A stretch of 64,000 nt of DNA from Amia ocellicauda (taxonomy: Eukaryota > Chordata > Actinopteri > Amiiformes > Amiidae): the NCBI RefSeq assembly GCF_036373705.1, contig NC_089857.1, positions 36,838,784-36,902,783 on the forward strand. Direction: 5' to 3'. Under the pieces are notes generated by a model. It did not search any database, was not told the DNA's origin, and worked only from the letters and a program-made list of their open reading frames with translations. Of the stretch, positions 58,001 to 64,000 are shown one piece after another. Each line of letters starts with the position of its first letter. The stretch's first letter is position 1. The translations under genes and the position numbers were made by a program.

Positions 58001-61000
58001 ATGTATCCTGTTAGTTTTCTGCATCTTAAGCTGCCAAGTTGGAGAAACTGTCTGACTTAAAACAATTGTTAGTTCTACTGAATCCTCACTCTCGGTGATA
58101 TTTTGTTTGTTTTTTTACAATGCAATAGAGCAGCTTATTGTTTTTCACAATAATAAGGCAGCTGAAAGTATTTCAATGCTCAGTATCACATGGGTCTCCT
58201 GAGACCCATTTCCCCACTCTGGGCTGAAATAGATGGGGTTCACTTCTGATTAATATTCATAATAGGCCAACTCACTGCACCAATACAGTTGGTATATTAA
58301 TCGGGCAAATTATTTTTTCTCCAGGTTATGTTGAACATTAAAACATCCAGTCGCAGATCGAAAAGCAAGAATGGCAAATACAAATAATTTGTTGATGTTT
58401 AAAAACATACAGGATGACTTTCAGAGGCGTTTGCTCCAGGTTAGAATTCACTCTGCTTTTTTACAACTCCAAATACAATTCTGAATTTAAACATATTTCT
58501 CTTTCCACAGCAGTTTGTTGGAATGACACCTATTGTAACTTTTAGTTACTTGAATATTGGGAGCAAAGCTTAATCTAACACAAATAGCTTTGAAAATCAC
58601 CAAGAAATAAATGCATAAATTAAAATAACAAATAAATATGTAAACACATAACAAATGATGTAATATGAACCACAGTACTAAACACAACAGTTGCTAACTA
58701 CGAGCAGGTGGGACTGACCAGATGTTAATAGCACAAAACTATAAACTGTTTTTGTGTATTTCATATATAAGATTAGATTTTAATTTATATTGAGATTCAG
58801 ATTTTTGGAGCATCTAATTAGATATGGGTATCCACTGTGTATATATTAGTGCTATAAACTGGTACAAGCTGTAAGTCATATTTTATACTAATAATATCAA
58901 ATGGCTTTCTGAAGTCTTGGAAGTTCAAAGCATAGCTATATAAAATAACTGGTGCATTTCAAAATGACAATCCTCTAATATTGCTTTTTCATGTAAGTCT
59001 CAAGTTACTTCCCAACTTGCAGCATTTAATTCCTCTGCTGGCTTTAATAAGCTACATATGGCCCAAAAAAACCCTAGTAATTGGTTGAACTCTAGTTAAA
59101 ATTAATGATACATTTAATTTTAAACTTGATATATTAAATATGAATAAAATACTAATTCAGATGTCACATGTACGTACCAATGTTTGCGTTTCATATCAGG
59201 GCCAACACGATGCCAACTGAAATCGAATTGTAATCGAAGTCAAATTAGCTTTTACAATGTTTTTATAGGTTTTATATAATCATCGTCTGAGGTTAATTAG
59301 CAGTAATTTGTGCAAGGCTGCAATGTATATCCTGTTGCAAATCTGCTAGAGCCGCCAATGGTGGTAATGCTATCAGAATCATTATAATCGATTTTCTTTC
59401 ATGTAAACAAAGTACATTCCTATCGTGCAAACCGGAGGCCTCGAACAGCATTCAGATGATCAAAACAGCAAGTTGAATCTACAGACATATAAATCAATGA
59501 ACCGACCCGAATGTGACTCCAGCAGCTTTATTTATCCCGGGATGGAAAAAATAAAAGTACTGACACTGCCGGTGCTCCTATTGTATGTTTTTTAAAGGAG
59601 GGGGGTTGTGTATTGTGTTAGAGGTGGCTGTCTTAGATTGCAATGAAGAGCTAGATCAAATCAGGATGAGTGACATCTTACTGCCCAAGTCCTGACCTCT
59701 CTCCCTGCAAACTGCTGCTCTTATAACCAAACTAATAATATCCAATTGACTTGGGGGGAGAAGGGCAATCCACTTTGGTTTGGAAATTGCGGGTCACATC
59801 TTACCCCTATACTGCTGATTTCCGAGCCCAGAACTGGCCTGTCTGAAGATGAGGACTCAGACCTTGTTTTGGAGAGTTTAACTCGTTCTGCAACCTATCG
59901 AAATGAAATATAAACAAAATGAAATCAACAGACAAATGAAACACAGCTAACAATGGCCACAGATGAACTGGTGCATAAGCCACGGTGAGTGAACAGAGCA
60001 GGAAACGGCAGAGGAAGCTTTTAATAAAAAGGCGTCTATAGTGTTCAGAGAGAAATGTGACAACTGTAAGGCATTCAGACACATTTAAAATGATTTTATT
60101 GCTGTCAAGTCCCCTTGTAGCATAAGGCAGGGGGCAACGGCAAGCAGAGACAGAAGCTCCTCAGAGGCCCAAGATGTTACTGCCCACAAAACTGCAGCCT
60201 TTGCCCAGAAATAGCATGCACCGAGAGCCACGTTGCTGATTAATTCATTTGTTTGTTCAGGGTCACGGCCTTCTACCCTGCCAGCTTGCCTGTAGCTGCA
60301 TCCCTCACCTTGGCAATGGGGATGTCATTGCTGCTGCTGCTGGTGCTGAGCTCTCCGGTGCTGGGGTTGATGGGTCGGTTGGCCGGGGTCAGTCTCCCTG
60401 GGCTGGACGGCCCAGATGCCTGGACACTCTGCAGCCGTGTCTGTAGTTCCCGTACCTGAGGAGATGACCAGTTGAAAGAGAGTTGATGTCTCTCTTCTAG
60501 TCTCCATGCAGCAGACAAGCCAGTACGCCAGGTAACAAACAGAATGGGTTCAGAAAAAGTTCAGCCTGTCAAATCAACCGCTGCCAACACTTTGATGAAG
60601 AAGAAAAAAAAAAAACACCAACCAGAAAACACACTGAGGTTGTGTCATACATCTCAACATTTTAATGAGAATAAAAAAGACAACAAACAACTCCAATAAA
60701 GTAATCCCAGGTAACACGCAACCTTTTTATGTTTTAAATTCAAAAGCAGTTTCTCTGCTTCATGTCAACCACGGGCTAAACGCAGACAACAAAACTTCAT
60801 AGCTTTCCTCCCAGTTCCCTAATGATCAAGCATAAACGAAGTTATTATATTTCAGTTAGATCTAGATACATCAAAGGAATATCACATTTTCTAGTTACAA
60901 GAGAGTGGTACTTCAACCTTCAGAGCAATAAGGACATCGTTTTGTGCTCCATGTCATCATTAATAAGTATTAAAACATTAAGGAGGAATTTCCAGAAAAC

Positions 61001-63577
61001 CTTAAAGCATTAGCATTACCTTGCTCATAATTATTGTCTATTTATTTGGCTAATGTTTTTGTCCAAGGCAAACCACATTCAACAACAAACTACATTTTAA
61101 ATATGATGACTCTGAATCAATCAGGCTACTTAAGACTATTTTAGAAAATGTGCACAGTGGAAACAAAAGTTTGCTATGTAGCATACATGACCTAAAAGTG
61201 TTAACGAGCTGTAAAGCTTTTCCGTTTGACCTCTCTTTTTTTGGACTGCAAATCCAGATCTGACCAGCTGGAAGCCAAGTAATGCATGTATATTTTGCTA
61301 CTGATAGTTCCCCAATGACTCAGTTGAAAATATCAAGTATTCATTTCAGAAAGTGCATTTGGCTGTAACCTTCTGGTCATTTTCTTTTCCAGGAATATAC
61401 AAGTCCCTGTCCTTGTGCCAAAAACATCCTAACCTTCTGTTAGGCACAGTAACAGTTTTTATAGACTTTACATTTACTTCCATATTAGACTCTAGACAAC
61501 TGTGTATGGTCAACTCTTCCTTGTTTCACTCCTATTGAGGAGAAGCCAAACAACAATGACATCTCATTCTGCAACCAGAAAGCTCCCCAGAAACATTGCA
61601 TTCACAGGCAAGCCCGATCTCAGAGAATTCATGAGGTCAGATAACACCGGCACATCTGCTGCTCTCTCCTGCCAACCAACAGTTCTATTGTTCGCATGAT
61701 AATGGTTTTTGTTCCCAACATAACAAATGCAATAAAAAATATATATATTTGTCTCAGAAAAATATATATAAAAAAATCTTATCAGCATAAGCAGTTAGTG
61801 TTGAGAAAGAAATTAATGCAGGTCTTTAAATAAAACTAGATATTTGATGTTGGTTTTAAATAAAGCACGTTTATTACCAATTCTTGCAGTTTGTGACACG
61901 CAGTTTGAGGTAATAATGCTACAACACTTTGACACAGTTAACATCAGCCTGGAACATTTTTAAAAAGACAGACATATTTTAAGCATTTAATTTTTGCACA
62001 GGCTTAATGCATGTGTTAGTAAATGGCCAAATTGTATTCGGGGAATTCTATAGTAAAGCAATACAAAATGATTTTCTGGAGTGGCTAAGGGTTGCTGTGC
62101 ATGCTGTTACTTAGCTACTGCTCCTACAAATGCACACAGCCCGTTAACAGCAGGACTCAGTAACTGAATGTATTTAATGTCTAATTTTATTAAAGGTCTA
62201 ACAAGCCTCTGAAAGTCTTTGGAGAACACAAAATTCGATTACAAGTCTTAAAGTGGTAGACGTATTGATTTGGTCATCTCCAACTTATTTTACCCTGACA
62301 AAGTAATTCATTCAACAATTAAATCCAAAGCACATTTTAGTACTTTTTACAAATAAAAGCATATAATAAGAAACGTGTGTTCTCATACAAAGCCGTGTCC
62401 TAATATACAGAGTTCTACTTTTATTTGTATGCTGCTATCTCATAAAGGTGTAAATAAAACAATTAAAACATGTGAAAAACAATTAAAACATGTGAGTGAT
62501 GAGTCTAAAGGGCAGAACAGAAGCAAATCCAAAATTTCAGATGAATTACCGTTTTCGCAAAAGTTGTCTGTGCTAATTAGTATTGACTGTTGTGAGCAAT
62601 GCAGAGCAGAATAATCAATTTCTGACATTCAAAAAAAAAACTCTGAACATCACAAAACATGAATTACTCCACAAGCAGAAATAATTACTATGTGACTTTC
62701 TTTATACGGGATAACTAGCAATAAACTCTAGTATTTGTTTTTATGTAGGCCTTAATGTCTTACTATATATATGAAGACAACATTTTCATAGTTTACTTTG
62801 GCATGATGACCAGTACAGACAGGCCTATATTTTAAAAACGTGAAATTAATATTAGCAGAAATAATCTATTATTTAACAAAAAAAGAATTCATGCAAGTAT
62901 ATTGAATGCATTTTACAATGTCTTATTTCTACTACCTGTAAGACATCCCCAGAGGTGCAACACACTTTACTACGATACTGTGCACACAGAATTATGCAAA
63001 ACCTTGGCTATCAGAGAAGCCCAGCAAAATGTTATAATCGTTCAAAGCCATACCCCCCCACCCCTCTTAAGAAACACCATCAGGGTTTCCCACAGCTATA
63101 TTCAGGCCAGGCGGCCCGCCCGGACAAAACTTGGTGCCGCCAAACAAATTGCGTAAACGTCTTGGAAAAAAAAAAAAAAAAAAGATTGTTTGATGGCCCC
63201 CTCACGATGATAAACAAACATTATTATTTCCCCCATACATGAAAAAGATTATCAGAAATGTATGGGCAACACACACATTCCTGTAAAAGATGCACAGTAT
63301 TGTACGCGTGAGTGTGTTGTAACTGCTCTGCTTGGACAAAGGCAGGAAGTCCATTTCCTTGACTACTCACCCGTCTCCTAAGGCGGTCCCTCTCCTCGCG
63401 GATGGCATTCATTGTGGCCTTCGTCCGGTTGAGGTCTTCCTCTTTGCTGCAGAGCATTGCCGTCAGGCTCTCATTCTCTTCCCTCAGGCCAGCCAGCTCC
63501 TTCTCCCAGCGAGACCGCTCTTCGGCCAGGCTGGGGTAGAAATCCCTCCCAAGAGCCCCCTCGATCTCCTCCACTGT
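42901..63577 (-). CDS. mcc: MCC, mutated in colorectal cancers protein; C-terminal 620 residues, 5' end outside window
   Basis: Twelve coding exons on the minus strand, in transcript order 63577-63371, 60455-60309, 59894-59805, 57228-57080, 56291-56151, 54837-54737, 52615-52432, 49084-48850, 48194-47988, 44910-44813, 44425-44303 and 43081-42901. All phases fit and give 620 codons plus stop, the length of residues 210-829 in human MCC. MCC is a cytoplasmic, membrane-associated coiled-coil scaffold linked to Wnt/beta-catenin, NF-kB and cell-polarity functions. Long heptad-rich coiled coils fill the first exon, 56151-56291, 48850-49084 and 47988-48194; a serine-rich linker lies at 59805-60455. 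The protein ends PHTNETSL, a class I PDZ ligand (known partner: Scribble). The exon 49084-48850 donor is weak (GTCCCG). Conservation with human is very high, so identity is secure. Confidence 0.96.
43082..44302 (-). other. MCC intron
   Basis: GTAAGG donor at 44302-44297, acceptor TGACAG. No repeat or gene recognised. Confidence 0.85.
44303..44425 (-). CDS. mcc: MCC coding exon
   Basis: 123 nt: EKKLKSRVQELVAALERLTK, SSEVRHQQSAEFVNDLKRAN plus two bases. Coiled coil. Acceptor TTTTCCAG. Confidence 0.96.
44813..44910 (-). CDS. mcc: MCC coding exon
   Basis: 98 nt: DCGDGGTPAITLADLRTLND, SDLAAELTNALR plus two bases. Matches the human segment ending LAAEFTNAIRR; the first residues are variable. Donor GTGAGC, acceptor TTCACAG. 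Confidence 0.93.
44911..47987 (-). other. MCC intron, with a candidate conserved non-coding block
   Basis: 3.1-kb intron, donor GTAGGG. About 47340-47580 has the look of a conserved non-coding element: mixed base composition with clustered TAAT/ATTA motifs and no open frame or repeat. This is an impression, not a demonstrated conservation. Confidence 0.5.
47988..48194 (-). CDS. mcc: MCC coding exon (coiled coil)
   Basis: 207 nt, phase 0 to 0: EEMAELKAQLYLLEKEKKAL, ELKLSTREAQEQAYLVHIEH, LKSEVEEHKEQRMRSLSSTG, SSGSKDMGK. Long heptad pattern followed by a serine-rich linker. Confidence 0.97.
48195..48849 (-). other. MCC intron with a weak GTCCCG donor
   Basis: 655-nt intron starting GTCCCG after AAG at 48849-48844 and ending GGCAG. 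No insert recognised. Confidence 0.8.
48850..49084 (-). CDS. mcc: MCC coding exon
   Basis: 235 nt: TTSSTASSCDTDFTKEDEQR, LKDYIHQLRNDRAAVKLTML, ELESIHIDPLSYDVKARGDS, QRLDLENAVLMQELMAMK. The acceptor ATTCCTCAG lies inside a frame that stays open upstream (TFDPLNPFLS), but those residues are intronic. Confidence 0.97.
49085..52431 (-). other. MCC intron
   Basis: 3.3-kb GT-AG intron (GTGAGC donor). It holds the small hairpin element at 49160-49230 and a 161-codon open frame at 51875-52360 that I do not accept as a gene. Confidence 0.8.
49160..49230. mobile_element. Hairpin-type mini-MITE
   Basis: A perfect 19-bp inverted repeat (49170-49188 and 49211-49229, AATTAAGAGACCACT core) around a 22-nt loop, preceded by CAGCTCTGGAAAA. 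CAGCTCTGGAAAAAATTAAG-type ends mark a widespread fish Tc1-like family, so this is probably a collapsed or truncated copy. The outer CCAGAGCTG is missing on the right. Confidence 0.65.
52432..52615 (-). CDS. mcc: MCC coding exon
   Basis: 184 nt: DQTGDENITQILKRAHDCRK, TAENAAKALLMKLDGSCGAA, FTVTGCSVQPWESLSSNSHT. Near-identical to human. Acceptor AACCAG, donor GTGAGC. Confidence 0.97.
52616..54736 (-). other. MCC intron
   Basis: 2.1-kb GT-AG intron (GTAAGT). Short T- and A-runs only. Confidence 0.8.
54737..54837 (-). CDS. mcc: MCC coding exon
   Basis: 101 nt, too short for ORF scanning: completes S, then EHCIEAYELLLALAESEQSL, ILGQFRAAGVGSV. Acceptor TTTGCAG, donor GTAAGT. Confidence 0.96.
54838..56150 (-). 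other. MCC intron
   Basis: 1.3-kb intron, donor GTGTGT. No insert recognised. Confidence 0.8.
56151..56291 (-). CDS. mcc: MCC coding exon (coiled coil)
   Basis: 141 nt: completes S, then RIEHLKSQNDLLTITLEECK, SNAERMSMLVGKYESNATAL, RLALQY. Invariant against human as far as I can tell. Confidence 0.97.
56292..57079 (-). other. MCC intron
   Basis: 0.8-kb intron with donor GTGGGC and acceptor TTTTCAG. Nothing else seen. Confidence 0.8.
57080..57228 (-). CDS. mcc: MCC coding exon
   Basis: 149 nt: VSSSVAEHLAHSLQDCSNIQ, EIFQTLYSHGSAISENKIRE, FEVETERLN plus two bases. Acceptor TGCGCAG. Confidence 0.97.
57229..59804 (-). other. MCC intron
   Basis: 2.6-kb GT-AG intron (GTAAGA). No repeat recognised. 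A stretch at 58190-58330 has a possible conserved-element look but no proof. Confidence 0.75.
59805..59894 (-). CDS. mcc: MCC coding exon (serine-rich)
   Basis: 90 nt, phase 0 to 0: VAERVKLSKTRSESSSSDRP, VLGSEISSIG. The acceptor is TCGATAG at 59895-59901; a second AG seven bases further in would break phase with the preceding exon. Serines suggest a phosphorylated linker. Confidence 0.92.
59895..60308 (-). other. MCC intron
   Basis: 414-nt GT-AG intron (GTGAGG). Nothing recognised. Confidence 0.8.
60309..60455 (-). CDS. mcc: MCC coding exon
   Basis: 147 nt, phase 0 to 0: VRELQTRLQSVQASGPSSPG, RLTPANRPINPSTGELSTSS, SSNDIPIAK. End of the first coiled coil and start of the Ser/Pro-rich linker. 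Confidence 0.97.
60456..63370 (-). other. MCC intron
   Basis: 2.9-kb GT-AG intron (GTGAGT). Contains a weak SINE/LINE tail at 61042-61076 and, at 63070-63130, a single hAT-like end (CAGGGTTTCCCACAG) without a visible partner. Otherwise AT-rich. Confidence 0.75.
61042..61076 (-). repeat. Possible SINE/LINE 3' tail remnant
   Basis: TTTGGCTAATGTTTTTGTCC followed by AAGGCAAAC resembles the reversed tail motif (TTGGCTGAnGCTTTTnTCCA) of fish SINEs and L2-type LINEs. Short and diverged. Confidence 0.4.
63371..63577 (-). CDS. mcc: MCC coding exon (first within the window)
   Basis: 207 nt, phase 0 to 0: TVEEIEGALGRDFYPSLAEE, RSRWEKELAGLREENESLTA, MLCSKEEDLNRTKATMNAIR, EERDRLRRR. Strong coiled coil. 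Acceptor CATGCAG; the upstream in-frame MLPMQ is intronic. Confidence 0.96.
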
Positions 63578-64000
63578 CTGCATGGGTAACACACCACACC
63601 GAGAGGACGGTCAACCATCTGCAAAACCTTACGGTGTCCCGAGTTCACTTCCATTCACACCATAATTTATAAGCATCCCAAAAGGGATAGAAAGTACAAC
63701 AACTGTATTGATTACACTATGTAACACAATTTTTGTTCCTGGGTAGTAAGTGTTATTTCCTAATTGCTTATGCCTCAAAAGTATAGAGAATGTCTATTAT
63801 TCCCCACAAACTTTGCTTTTGTGACCAGGACAGTGATATTTTGAAATGCATCCATTTCCAATGAGGAAACGGGCGACTTTGTCTTTTCGTTCACTTAAAG
63901 TCAGAAAAAAACAACATATGAATCCAAATTAACATGTATTTACAAAAATGACTACAAAAGATTTAGAAGTGAGTAGTTTTTTGAGATTTACGATTATACT
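63578..64000 (-). other. MCC intron, running off the window
   Basis: Intronic sequence 5' (in gene sense) of the exon at 63577. No feature seen. The remaining 5' exons of MCC lie beyond 64000. Confidence 0.75.

Noticed and set aside
63070..63130. CAGGGTTTCCCACAG and the following GCGG-rich text as a hAT element
   Set aside because: Only one end is visible; without the partner repeat or a target duplication I do not call an element.

Overview
The window is nuclear DNA of a vertebrate, most likely a ray-finned fish. It carries three intron-split genes whose proteins align almost residue for residue with human REEP5, DCP2 and MCC, in the order and orientation known from human 5q22 (REEP5 minus, DCP2 plus, MCC minus). 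The repeats are of kinds common in fish: Tc1/mariner elements, hAT-like MITEs and tRNA-derived SINE pieces. I cannot name the species.

Layout. 1-4270 is AT-rich and has no recognisable coding sequence; it should hold the REEP5 3'UTR and the gap to the next gene. 4271-15770 is REEP5 on the minus strand: five coding exons, 189 codons. 15771-21265 lies between the divergent REEP5 and DCP2 promoters and contains an intact 1.2-kb Tc1/mariner element of DD36E type plus an older, SINE-interrupted relative. 21266-28462 is DCP2 on the plus strand: eleven coding exons, 415 codons. 28463-42900 is the tail-to-tail interval between the DCP2 and MCC stops, holding their 3'UTRs and several transposon remnants. 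42901-63577 is the C-terminal 620 codons of MCC on the minus strand, in twelve exons; the 5' part of MCC lies beyond the right edge.

The three genes do not form one pathway. REEP5 shapes tubular ER, DCP2 removes mRNA caps in the 5'-to-3' decay pathway, and MCC is a coiled-coil scaffold with a C-terminal PDZ ligand. They are neighbours by conserved synteny.

The most interesting signals are small. DCP2 intron 2 reads as a minor-spliceosome (U12-type) AT-AC intron with near-consensus donor and branch site, and its last intron uses a GC donor. The Tc1/mariner copy has perfect 31-bp terminal repeats and an unbroken transposase with a D-36-E catalytic spacing. The REEP5 promoter contains a perfect 15-bp inverted repeat enclosing two opposed CCAAT boxes. 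I found no sign of an undescribed multi-gene system. Exon limits were set by hand from splice signals, reading phase and remembered vertebrate orthologs; no search was run.
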